Position numbers and translations under genes: made by a program. A stretch of 10,419 nucleotides of DNA from Natrialbaceae archaeon (lineage in GTDB: Archaea; Halobacteriota; Halobacteria; Halobacteriales; Natrialbaceae): the NCBI GenBank assembly GCA_003552885.1, contig PUPA01000001.1, positions 1 to 10,419 on the forward strand, written 5' to 3'. The notes under the pieces are model-generated. The model did not search any database, had not been told where the DNA came from, and saw nothing but the letters and a program-made list of their open reading frames with translations. Shown one piece after another: positions 1 to 5,622 of this stretch (the stretch's first letter is position 1; every line of letters starts with the position of its first letter).

Positions 1-471
1 CTCCGGATCGAAGTCCCGGGCACGGCGTTCCCGCTCGATCGCGTTCACCGGATCGAGGCCGAGACGCTCGAAGATCCCCTCGGCGACGTCCGGCGGGTAG
101 AACCGTCCGGTCGCCGCCGACCAGACGTCGGTGCCGAGCACCGCCGGCGTCCGTTCCCAGTCGTACTCGATCGTCCGGCGGACGGTCGCCCGGCCGAAGA
201 GGACGACGTCCTCGACGTCCTCGACGGCGCCCCGGAGCGCCTCGCGGTCGAGTCGCTCCCGGACGTGCCGAACCGCGTGTCGGTACCGGTCCGGGAGCGT
301 GTCGGGATCGTCGTACACCCTATCGCGGTCGCCGAACCGAACGACGCCGGACGCCAGAAGCTGGAATCGAATGGGCTCGCCGTCGATTCGCTCCAGCAGC
401 CAGAGGTGTCCCTCCTCGAACATCTCCGGAGGTGCGTCTTCGGCCCGCGGGGTCGGCGGACGGCGTTTCAT
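1..471 (-). CDS. RNA-ligase-like nucleotidyltransferase protein, 3'-truncated by window edge, degenerate active site
   Basis: The first 157 residues are visible on the minus strand; the gene runs off the window. The order of segments (LWLLERIDG at 23-31, FGDRDRVYDDPD at 46-57, FGRAT at 92-96, VLGTDVW at 111-117, then FYPPDVAEGIFERLGLDPVN) resembles, from memory, haloarchaeal proteins with an Rnl2-type RNA ligase domain, which join RNA ends through a lysyl-AMP intermediate. In active members motif I is K-x-D-G; here it is R28-I-D-G. The motif III Glu (FGE) is R94, and the motif IIIa Phe (FxxFD-like) is T114. If the family call is right, this copy probably cannot self-adenylylate and may only bind RNA or nucleotide. 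The ATG at 471 overlaps the aroE stop (ATGA), implying translational coupling with aroE. The start is well fixed by this overlap; the family assignment is moderate and the inactivity is inferred. Confidence 0.6.
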   Translation of the reverse strand, partial: MKRRPPTPRAEDAPPEMFEEGHLWLLERIDGEPIRFQLLASGVVRFGDRDRVYDDPDTLPDRYRHAVRHVRERLDREALRGAVEDVEDVVLFGRATVRRTIEYDWERTPAVLGTDVWSAATGRFYPPDVAEGIFERLGLDPVNAIERERRARDFDPE

Positions 472-1277
472 TCCGACGAGTCACCCTCCAGGCGCGTCCG
501 GAGGGCCTCGTTCATCGGGTCGACCGGCGCGTCCGCGCCCGTCCAGCGCTCGAACGCCTCGACGCCCTGGTAGAGCAACATCCAGGCGCCGTCGACCGTC
601 CGCGCCCCGCGGTCGGCCGCCTCCCGGAGCAGCCGCGTCTCCAGCGGTCGGTAGACCGCGTCCATCACCACGAGGTCGGCGTGGAGGGCCTCCGGGGGGA
701 TCGGGGAGCGATCCTCCTCCATCCCGACGCTCGTCGCGTTCACCACCACCTCGGCGTCGGCGAGCAGTTCCGGGAGGGCCTCGAGCCCGTGGCCCGACGC
801 TCCGGGCACCTCCGCGGCGAGCTCGCGGGCACGGGAGTCGGTCCGGTTTGCGACCGAGACCGCCGCGCCGGCGTCGGCCAGCGCGAACGCGACCGCTCGG
901 CCCGCGCCGCCGGCCCCGACGACGGTCGCCCGCGCACCACCGAGGCCGACGTCGGCCCGCTCGAGCGCACGAATCGCGCCCGCGGCGTCGGTGTTGTGTC
1001 CCGTCGGCTCACCTGCGAAGTCGATCGTGTTGACCGCGCCGATCCGGGCTGCGAGCGCGTCGGGCTCGACGTGAGCGAGGACGTCCCGCTTGAACGGGAT
1101 CGTCACGTTCAACCCGGCGATCCCGAGGGCCCGCGCGCCCTCGATCGCCCGGCCGGCGTCCGCCGGCTCGAAGGTGACGTATCGGGCGTCGATGCCGAGT
1201 TCGTCGTAGGCCGCCTCGTGCATCGGCGGCGACAGCGAGTGTCCAACGGGGTTCCCGAGGAGTCCGTACACCTGCAT
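468..1277 (-). CDS. aroE: shikimate dehydrogenase (NADP+)
   Basis: This 269-residue cytoplasmic enzyme reduces 3-dehydroshikimate to shikimate in the pathway to chorismate and aromatic amino acids. The N-terminal substrate domain has SLSP (14-17) for shikimate, NVTIPFK with catalytic K63, N83 and NTD with D97. The Rossmann domain has the glycine loop GAGGAG (121-126) followed by NRT (144-146), a pattern that favours NADPH. NATSVGM (180-186) and the C-terminal MLLYQGVEAFERWTG segment with Q237 are also typical. Length matches the family. The ATG at 1277 is supported by QVYGLLGNPVGHSLSP starting immediately and by a TATA-like element about 28 nt upstream, suggesting a leaderless message. Its stop overlaps the start of the RNA-ligase-like gene by 4 bases. 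The upstream regulator gene on the same strand is 81 nt away, with a hairpin between, so it is probably a separate unit. Confidence 0.96.
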   Translation of the reverse strand: MQVYGLLGNPVGHSLSPPMHEAAYDELGIDARYVTFEPADAGRAIEGARALGIAGLNVTIPFKRDVLAHVEPDALAARIGAVNTIDFAGEPTGHNTDAAGAIRALERADVGLGGARATVVGAGGAGRAVAFALADAGAAVSVANRTDSRARELAAEVPGASGHGLEALPELLADAEVVVNATSVGMEEDRSPIPPEALHADLVVMDAVYRPLETRLLREAADRGARTVDGAWMLLYQGVEAFERWTGADAPVDPMNEALRTRLEGDSSE

Positions 1278-1302
1278 GTGCGGGGGATGGTGGTCTCGGG
1301 GG

Positions 1303-1308
1303 AAATAG
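1303..1308 (-). promoter_or_regulatory. TATA-like element of aroE
   Basis: Read on minus, the hexamer is CTATTT, starting 31 nt before the aroE ATG. This fits an archaeal box A with transcription starting at or next to the start codon. Confidence 0.45.
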
Positions 1309-1319
1309 CTCCGGTTTAC

Positions 1320-1353
1320 CGGGGAGACGTGGCTCCGGTTCTCGGTCTCCCCG
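1320..1353 (-). terminator. Inverted repeat between the NikR-like gene and aroE
   Basis: Two perfect 9-bp arms, CGGGGAGAC (1320-1328) and GTCTCCCCG (1345-1353), flank a 16-nt loop. The hairpin begins 5 nt after the regulator stop codon and ends 11 nt before the aroE TATA-like hexamer on the minus strand. It could stabilise or end the regulator transcript, or be an operator for aroE. There is no T-tract, so the terminator label is tentative. Confidence 0.35.
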
Positions 1354-1358
1354 TCCGG

Positions 1359-1745
1359 TCACGAGCGGAGCAACAGGAGCTTCACCCTACCGACGTCGTC
1401 GAAGTCCCGGAGCCGATAGACGAGCTCGCGGACCCGCCCGACATCGCCGGAACAGAACAGCGTCTCGAGACACCACTCGCCCTCGTGGAGGTGGCTCGTC
1501 GCGGCGATGACGTCCTGGAACTCGTGTTGGACGTCGTGGAGCTCCCGGATGACCGGCTCGTGGCGGTAGTCGAAGGCGACCGCCGCGGTGACCTCCCCGG
1601 AGAGACGCTCCAGGCTGGTGTGTGCTTCGGTGTACTCCTGTAACGCCTCGCGGATCGCCCGCGATCGGGAGTCGAACCCCTCTGCCTGCCAGGTCCGGTC
1701 GAACTCCGAGAGCAGCCCCTCCGGAACGTTGAAACTGGTGCGCAT
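1359..1745 (-). CDS. NikR-like CopG-family metal-responsive regulator
   Basis: 128 residues. Residues 1-40 (MRTSFNVPEGLLSEFD...GFDSRSRAIREAL) form a ribbon-helix-helix DNA-binding domain. Residues 50-128 match the NikR ACT-like regulatory domain (AVAFDYRHE, VQHEFQDVIAATSHLH, CLETLFCSGD). In NikR, nickel is held by three His and one Cys, in E. coli H76, H87, H89 and C95. The equivalents here are H74, H85, H87 and C92; the first spacing is conserved, but H87 to C92 is one residue shorter. Nickel as ligand is therefore likely but not certain. An in-frame GTG at 1766 would add seven residues, but the ATG at 1745 begins the conserved ribbon and lies about 30 nt downstream of an ATATAT element, so I chose it. 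The gene is divergent from a nickel/cobalt transporter, the probable target. Confidence 0.82.
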   Translation of the reverse strand: MRTSFNVPEGLLSEFDRTWQAEGFDSRSRAIREALQEYTEAHTSLERLSGEVTAAVAFDYRHEPVIRELHDVQHEFQDVIAATSHLHEGEWCLETLFCSGDVGRVRELVYRLRDFDDVGRVKLLLLRS

Positions 1746-1772
1746 TCGACGATCGGTTCGGGCCACGGGCGC

Positions 1773-1778
1773 ATATAT
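1773..1778 (-). promoter_or_regulatory. TATA box of the NikR-like gene
   Basis: ATATAT, centred about 30 nt upstream of the ATG at 1745 on minus. It lies too close to the alternative GTG at 1766 to drive a transcript containing that codon, so it supports the shorter start and a leaderless message. Confidence 0.55.
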
Positions 1779-1810
1779 CCTGGCGGTCGAGCGGCCGTCG
1801 CGGGCGGGTC

Positions 1811-1873
1811 CGTATTACGATCCCTCCGAGACGGTGCTAACAGGGCTTTTGGGTCCCAGAACCCGAGGCTCGG
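1811..1873. promoter_or_regulatory. Candidate operator region between regulator and transporter
   Basis: The 130-bp divergent spacer contains three dyads: CGTATTACG (1811-1819, perfect), GGGTCCCAGAACCC (1851-1864, arms GGGT/ACCC) and CCGAGGCTCGG (1863-1873, perfect arms around one base), the last ending 2 nt before the transporter ATG. A weak T-rich stretch, CTTTTG (1845-1850), is the only TATA-like candidate for the transporter. NikR proteins bind dyads, so one of these may be its site; which one cannot be told from sequence, and none matches the E. coli GTATGA-N16-TCATAC site. Confidence 0.3.
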
Positions 1874-1875
1874 CT

Positions 1876-2685
1876 ATGGACCTCGGGCTCCTCCTCGGCG
1901 TGGTCGCGATCGGAGTCGTCCACGGCGTGTTGCCCGACCACGGCTGGCCGATCGCCGCGACGTACGCCCTCGGTCGCTCGCGGCGGTACCTCGCGGGGGC
2001 GATCGCGGGACTCATCCTCGGTGTCGGCCACCTGATCAGTAGCGTCGCGCTCGTCGCCGCGTACTACTGGTTCAGCGGCTTCGCGGCGTTCGCCGAGGGG
2101 CCGTGGCTCCGGTACGTCGCCGGCACGGCGCTGATCCTGCTCGGGATCCGGGAGTATCGCCACGGCGGCGACCACGGTCACGCCCACGACGCGAACGATC
2201 ACGACCACACCCACGACGAGACCGGACACGACGAGGCCGGCGACGACCGGACCGACGGCGGCTATCCCGGCCACGACGCCGACGGTTCCCACGACCACGG
2301 CGGCCGCGATCGGTCCGCTCACGACGGGACGGCTGGCTCTTCGGGGCTCCGGAGCCGCCTCCCGGGGGGTGGACACCGACACCTGGACGAGAGCGACGCC
2401 GAGCGGGGACTCGTGGCTCTGGGCACGACCGCGCTGGTGCTCGGGTTCGCCCACGAGGAGCCGATCCAGATCCTGGCGATCTGTGTCGGGACGGCGTTCT
2501 GTCTCGAGCTGATGCTCGTCTACTCGCTCGCGGTGATCGTCGCCATCCTGTGTCCCACGCTCGCGCTGATCGCGGGCTACGAACACCACCGGGAGACCGT
2601 CGAGACGTACACGCCGTATCTGCCCCTACTGACCGCGGTCGTCCTCGTCGGGATGGGGCTGGCGTTCATCATCGGGGTGTTCTGA
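1876..2685 (+). CDS. NicO/RcnA-like nickel/cobalt membrane transporter with His-rich loop
   Basis: A 269-residue membrane protein. The first hydrophobic segment carries H16-GVLP-D21-H22, the HX4DH signature of nickel/cobalt transporters. Further segments lie near 38-63 and 78-92, followed by a hydrophilic loop (about 95-175) with 14 His among many Asp, for example GHAHD and DHDHTHD, a likely metal-binding region. The C-terminal half has LGFAHEE (189-195), with charged residues inside a membrane stretch, then helices to 269. NicO/RcnA relatives include both uptake and efflux proteins; direction cannot be decided here. The divergent NikR-like gene argues for nickel and for transcriptional control by it. 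Open frame continues upstream to 1588 antisense to the regulator, but the ATG at 1876 begins the hydrophobic segment directly and sits after the shared promoter region. No urease or hydrogenase gene is in view to identify the user of the metal. Confidence 0.8.
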   Translation: MDLGLLLGVVAIGVVHGVLPDHGWPIAATYALGRSRRYLAGAIAGLILGVGHLISSVALVAAYYWFSGFAAFAEGPWLRYVAGTALILLGIREYRHGGDHGHAHDANDHDHTHDETGHDEAGDDRTDGGYPGHDADGSHDHGGRDRSAHDGTAGSSGLRSRLPGGGHRHLDESDAERGLVALGTTALVLGFAHEEPIQILAICVGTAFCLELMLVYSLAVIVAILCPTLALIAGYEHHRETVETYTPYLPLLTAVVLVGMGLAFIIGVF

Positions 2686-2714
2686 CACCGTCGGAGGTGT
2701 GAGCATCCACATCG

Positions 2715-2720
2715 CTTATC
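2715..2720 (+). promoter_or_regulatory. TATA-like element of the CaCA exchanger gene
   Basis: CTTATC starts exactly 30 nt upstream of the ATG at 2745. The same hexamer at the same distance precedes hemE. This spacing fits transcription starting at the start codon. Confidence 0.55.
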
Positions 2721-2744
2721 TCACACACTCCTCTACGGGGAGCC

Positions 2745-3683
2745 ATGGCCGAGACCGTCGCCGTCCAGCTCGCCTTGCTGGCCGGCGGCGTCCTCGCTCT
2801 CTACGCCGGTGCGGAGCTGCTCGTCGCGGGCGCCGCCAGGATCGCACTCGGGGTCGGGCTCCGGGCGGTCACCGTGGGCGTCACCGTCGTCGCCCTCGCG
2901 ACGACCGCTCCCGAGCTGTTCGTCGCGGTCGTCGGCGCGTTCGACGTCTCGACGGACATCGGCCTCGGGGCGGTCGTGGGCTCGAACGTCGCCAACGTCG
3001 GCTTGGTGCTCGGGCTCGCGGCGCTGATCCGGCCGCTGCCCGTTGGACCGGTCGTCCTGCGCAGACACGTTCCGTTCATGCTGCTCTCGGCGGTGCTCCT
3101 GTTGGTCCTCGGCGCCGACGGCACCCTCTCGCGGCTCGACGGGCTCGTCTTTCTGGCCATCCTCGGGGGGTTCACCGCCCTGTTGCTCTACTACGCGAAC
3201 GCGGACCCGCCGACGACGGTCGATCGGCCCGACGAGGGGGTCGACCTCCGGGACGTCGCCTTCGTCGTCGTCGGGCTAATCGCGCTGGTTGTCGGCTCGC
3301 GGTGGCTCATCTCCGGCGGACGCGGGATCCTCTCGGCGATGGGGTTTTCCGACCTGTTCATCGGGCTCACCGTTCTCGCGATCGGCACCTCCCTGCCGGA
3401 GCTCGCGGCGTCGGTCGTCGGCGCGATCAGGGGCGAGACGGCCTTCTCGATCGGCAACGTCGTCGGCTCGAACATCTACAACGTGCTCGCGGTGCTCGGG
3501 ATCGTCGCCGTGATCGTGCCGATCCCTGTCGAGCCCGCAGTCGTCCGTTTCGAGATCCCGGTGATGATCGGCTTCTCCGTACTAATGGTCGCTCTGATGT
3601 ACCACGGTCGGCGTCTCTCCAGGATCGACGGGGCGATCCTCGTCGTCTGCTACGTCGGGTTCGTCTACCTGCTCTTGCCGTGA
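2745..3683 (+). CDS. CaCA-family Na+/Ca2+ exchanger-like antiporter
   Basis: A 312-residue integral membrane protein with the internal duplication of the cation/Ca2+ exchanger superfamily, which exports Ca2+ in exchange for Na+ or H+. Alpha-1 repeat: ATTAPELFVAVVGA (52-65) with E57, then VVGSNVANV (78-86). Alpha-2 repeat: GTSLPELAASVVGA (214-227) with E219, then VVGSNIYNV (239-247). E57 and E219 correspond to the two transport-essential acidic residues. About ten hydrophobic segments are split by a central acidic loop (152-170, NADPPTTVDRPDEGVDLRD). The first repeat has T54 where exchangers usually carry Ser (GTS), a conservative swap. The ATG at 2745 fits both the -30 promoter hexamer and the first helix. 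It follows the nickel transporter by 59 nt with its own promoter, so it is probably independent. The exact ion specificity is not shown by sequence. Confidence 0.92.
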   Translation: MAETVAVQLALLAGGVLALYAGAELLVAGAARIALGVGLRAVTVGVTVVALATTAPELFVAVVGAFDVSTDIGLGAVVGSNVANVGLVLGLAALIRPLPVGPVVLRRHVPFMLLSAVLLLVLGADGTLSRLDGLVFLAILGGFTALLLYYANADPPTTVDRPDEGVDLRDVAFVVVGLIALVVGSRWLISGGRGILSAMGFSDLFIGLTVLAIGTSLPELAASVVGAIRGETAFSIGNVVGSNIYNVLAVLGIVAVIVPIPVEPAVVRFEIPVMIGFSVLMVALMYHGRRLSRIDGAILVVCYVGFVYLLLP

Positions 3684-3686
3684 GCG

Positions 3687-3705
3687 TCGACGGCAGCGCC
3701 GTCGG
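3687..3705 (+). terminator. Hairpin just after the exchanger stop
   Basis: Perfect 7-bp arms CGACGGC (3688-3694) and GCCGTCG (3698-3704) around a 3-nt loop, extendable by one U-G pair, 4 nt after the stop codon. It would form a stable 3' UTR hairpin. No T-tract follows, so its role in termination is uncertain. Confidence 0.35.
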
Positions 3706-3760
3706 ACTCGTTGGCCGACGGCTCCGCACGGTTTGGACTGCGTGAACCCGAAACGACCGA

Positions 3761-3766
3761 CTTATC
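3761..3766 (+). promoter_or_regulatory. TATA-like element of hemE
   Basis: CTTATC, starting 30 nt before the hemE ATG, with the purine-rich CGAAAC (3749-3754) just upstream as a possible BRE. It indicates a leaderless message. Confidence 0.58.
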
Positions 3767-3790
3767 AGCCGCGCCGCCCCCTCCGGACGT

Positions 3791-4798
3791 ATGAGAGACT
3801 TGTTCTTGCGTGCGGCCCGGGGCGAACGGACCGAACGGCCGCCGGTCTGGCTGATGCGCCAGGCGGGGCGGTACCTCCCCGAGTACCGGGAGATCCGGGC
3901 CGAACACAGCTTCTACGAGGCGATCACGACGCCCGACATCGCCGAACGGATCACCCTCCAGCCGTGGGAGCGGTTCGAACCCGACGGCGTCGTGATGTAC
4001 TCTGACATCCTGACGGCGATCGAGCCCCTCGGCTTCGAGTACCACATCGAGTCCGGCGTCGGCCCGGTCGTCGAGAACCCCGTGGAGGGCCCGGAAGACA
4101 CCCACCGCGAGCGCACGTCGATCGAGGAGGAGTTGCCCTACGTCGGCGAACTGCTAGAACGGCTCTCCGAACGACTCGACGGTCGTGCGGCCGTCCTCGG
4201 GTTCGCCGGCGGTCCGTTCACGCTCGCGGCTTACACCGTCCAGGGCGAGCCCGCCCGGAGCTTCATGGCCCTCCGGCGGCTGCGGGCAGCTCATCCGGAG
4301 GCGTTCCGACGGCTGCTCGAGGCGTTCGCCGACGTCGTCGCCGACTTCTTCGCCTACCAGGTCGACCACGGCGCGGACGTCGTGAAGCTCTTCGATACGT
4401 ACGCCGGGCTGCTCGGCCCCGCGGACTACCGGGAGTTCCTGTTGCCCCTCCACCGGGAGATCTTGGGGAGCGTCGACGCGCCGACGGTGATGTTCGCACG
4501 GAACATGGGCGGCCGTCTCGAGTTACTCGCCGAGACGGGCGCCGACGTCGTCGCCCTCGACTGGACGGTCGAGATGGACGCGGCCCGTCGAGAGCTCGGC
4601 AACCGACCGGTACAGGGGAACCTCGATCCGGCCGCGTTGCTCGGCGACGAACGGACGGTCCGCGATCGAACCCACGAGATCGTCCAGGCCGCCGGCCCCG
4701 CCGGCCACGTGTTGAACCTCGGACACGGCGTCCACAAGCGGACGCCGGTCGAGAACGTCGCGGCGTTCGTCGAGACGGCGAAGTCGATCGAGCGCTGA
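3791..4798 (+). CDS. hemE: uroporphyrinogen decarboxylase
   Basis: This 335-residue cytoplasmic enzyme removes four acetate carboxyls from uroporphyrinogen III to give coproporphyrinogen III. The N-terminal signature PVWLMRQAGRYLPEYR (18-33) supplies R23 and R27, which bind substrate carboxylates. D72 in YSDIL is the catalytic aspartate (human D86). Y148 in GGPFTLAAYTVQG, T203 in KLFDTYAGLL and H312 in NLGHGV complete the usual active site. Length is typical of full-length HemE, and the CTTATC element supports the ATG. No other tetrapyrrole gene is adjacent. Many archaea make haem from sirohaem without HemE, so the presence of an apparently intact HemE bears on which haem route this organism uses. 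UroD-superfamily methyltransferases are excluded by the conserved signature and D72. Confidence 0.96.
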   Translation: MRDLFLRAARGERTERPPVWLMRQAGRYLPEYREIRAEHSFYEAITTPDIAERITLQPWERFEPDGVVMYSDILTAIEPLGFEYHIESGVGPVVENPVEGPEDTHRERTSIEEELPYVGELLERLSERLDGRAAVLGFAGGPFTLAAYTVQGEPARSFMALRRLRAAHPEAFRRLLEAFADVVADFFAYQVDHGADVVKLFDTYAGLLGPADYREFLLPLHREILGSVDAPTVMFARNMGGRLELLAETGADVVALDWTVEMDAARRELGNRPVQGNLDPAALLGDERTVRDRTHEIVQAAGPAGHVLNLGHGVHKRTPVENVAAFVETAKSIER

Positions 4799-4841
4799 CG
4801 GTGCCGTCGGTCGTCGTGGACCGTCGGCCGTTCCGTCGATC

Positions 4842-4874
4842 GTCACGGACCGTCCACACTCTTCGGGCCGTGAC
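4842..4874. repeat. Inverted repeat downstream of hemE
   Basis: Arms GTCACGG (4842-4848) and CCGTGAC (4868-4874), perfect over 7 bp, with a 19-nt loop, 44 nt after the hemE stop. It may be a weak 3' structure or a protein site; nothing decides between these. Confidence 0.25.
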
Positions 4875-4911
4875 GGTCGCGACCTCGACTACCAAAACGA
4901 TTAGGACCCGG

Positions 4912-4917
4912 ATTCTT
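4912..4917 (+). promoter_or_regulatory. Possible TATA-like element of the winged-helix gene
   Basis: ATTCTT starts 31 nt before the GTG at 4943, the spacing seen at other genes here. The sequence is a poor match to the other boxes, so this is tentative. Confidence 0.3.
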
Positions 4918-4921
4918 GCGG

Positions 4922-4960
4922 ACGTCTCGCCAACTGTGAGACGTGAACACGCGACGTCTC
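4922..4960. promoter_or_regulatory. Three alternating 7-bp boxes over a start codon: candidate operator
   Basis: ACGTCTC (4922-4928), its reverse complement GAGACGT (4938-4944) and ACGTCTC again (4954-4960) occur at exact 16-bp intervals, each pair separated by 9 bp. The array covers the putative transcription start and the GTG start codon (4943-4945). Such symmetry fits cooperative binding of a dimeric winged-helix protein, possibly the product of this gene. The function is inferred from geometry alone. Confidence 0.4.
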
Positions 4961-5536
4961 GACAGCCAACGCGACCCGACGGATCGCCTCCTCGCGGCGC
5001 TCGCGGACGCGCGACGCCGGCGGGTGCTCGTGGTTCTCCGGGAGCGACGGGAGCCAGTCCGGGTCTCACGGCTCGCGACGCTGGTGGCCACGGAGGGGAC
5101 GGAACGGCCCCCCGGTGACGAGCGACGACGGGTCCGGACGGCGCTCGTCCACTCGACGCTCCCCACACTCGAGGACGCCGGGGTGGTGACCTGGACCGAC
5201 GCGGGCGTCGCCGCCGTCTCCGCGGTCCTCGAGGAGCCGGCGATCGACCGGCTGCTGGCCACGCCAGCGCCCGTCCTTCGGGCGCTCGCGGACGCGCGAC
5301 GCCGGTGGGTGCTGGCCGCACTCGCGGCCCGGGAGTCGCCGGTCGACGTCCGGACGCTCGCTGTCGAGGTGGCCGGCTCCGACGCCGACGTGGACGCCGT
5401 CCTGACGATGCTCGTTCACGTCCACCTCCCACACCTCGCGGACGTCGGGTTGGTCGACTACGGGGACGGACGCGTCACCGCGGCGGAGCAGCCGGTCGAC
5501 CACGAGACGCTCACGAACATCCGTCTCGCGGTCTGA
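4943..5536 (+). CDS. Two-domain winged-helix-like haloarchaeal protein, probable regulator
   Basis: 197 residues with two related units. Unit 1 (about 14-97) begins LLAALADARRRRVLVVL and ends VRTALVHSTLPTLEDAGVV. Unit 2 (about 109-183) begins VLRALADARRRWVLAAL and ends LTMLVHVHLPHLADVGLVDY. The pattern ALADxRRRxVL, a variable middle, then LxHxxLPxLxxxGxV is what I know from haloarchaeal winged-helix domains of the DUF7344/ArsR-like kind, which commonly occur in putative transcription regulators. It has no membrane segment or metal-binding cysteines. The GTG at 4943 is the only usable start, because an in-frame stop lies two codons upstream at 4937. The gene stands alone between hemE and a convergent protease gene. 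Its target is unknown; box pairs across its own start suggest autoregulation. Confidence 0.75.
   Translation: MNTRRLDSQRDPTDRLLAALADARRRRVLVVLRERREPVRVSRLATLVATEGTERPPGDERRRVRTALVHSTLPTLEDAGVVTWTDAGVAAVSAVLEEPAIDRLLATPAPVLRALADARRRWVLAALAARESPVDVRTLAVEVAGSDADVDAVLTMLVHVHLPHLADVGLVDYGDGRVTAAEQPVDHETLTNIRLAV
4996..5313 (+). repeat. Direct repeat inside the winged-helix gene (4996-5028 and 5281-5313)
   Basis: The segments encoding ALADARRRxV in the two units are identical over 25 bp (4996-5020 versus 5281-5305) and match at 32 of 33 positions. The units otherwise differ widely, so this conservation at DNA level is greater than the protein motif alone demands. Confidence 0.75.
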
Positions 5537-5622
5537 TACGGCCCCGTGGCTCGCCGTCGGTTCCGACCCACCGTGTCACCCGTGTGAACCGACGCCGCGC
5601 GATTCCGGGTCGCCCACGTCGA

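Noticed and set aside
432..1643. Plus-strand open frame of 403 codons opposite aroE and the NikR-like gene
   Set aside because: It is antisense to two confident genes and passes through their intergenic hairpin and promoter; no domain is visible.
1588..1875. Upstream extension of the nickel transporter frame
   Set aside because: The extension is antisense to the regulator gene and crosses its promoter. The hydrophobic segment with HX4DH begins right at the ATG at 1876.
4263..5432. Minus-strand open frame of 389 codons across hemE and the winged-helix gene
   Set aside because: The translation is Arg/Pro/Ser-rich low complexity, opposite two supported genes.
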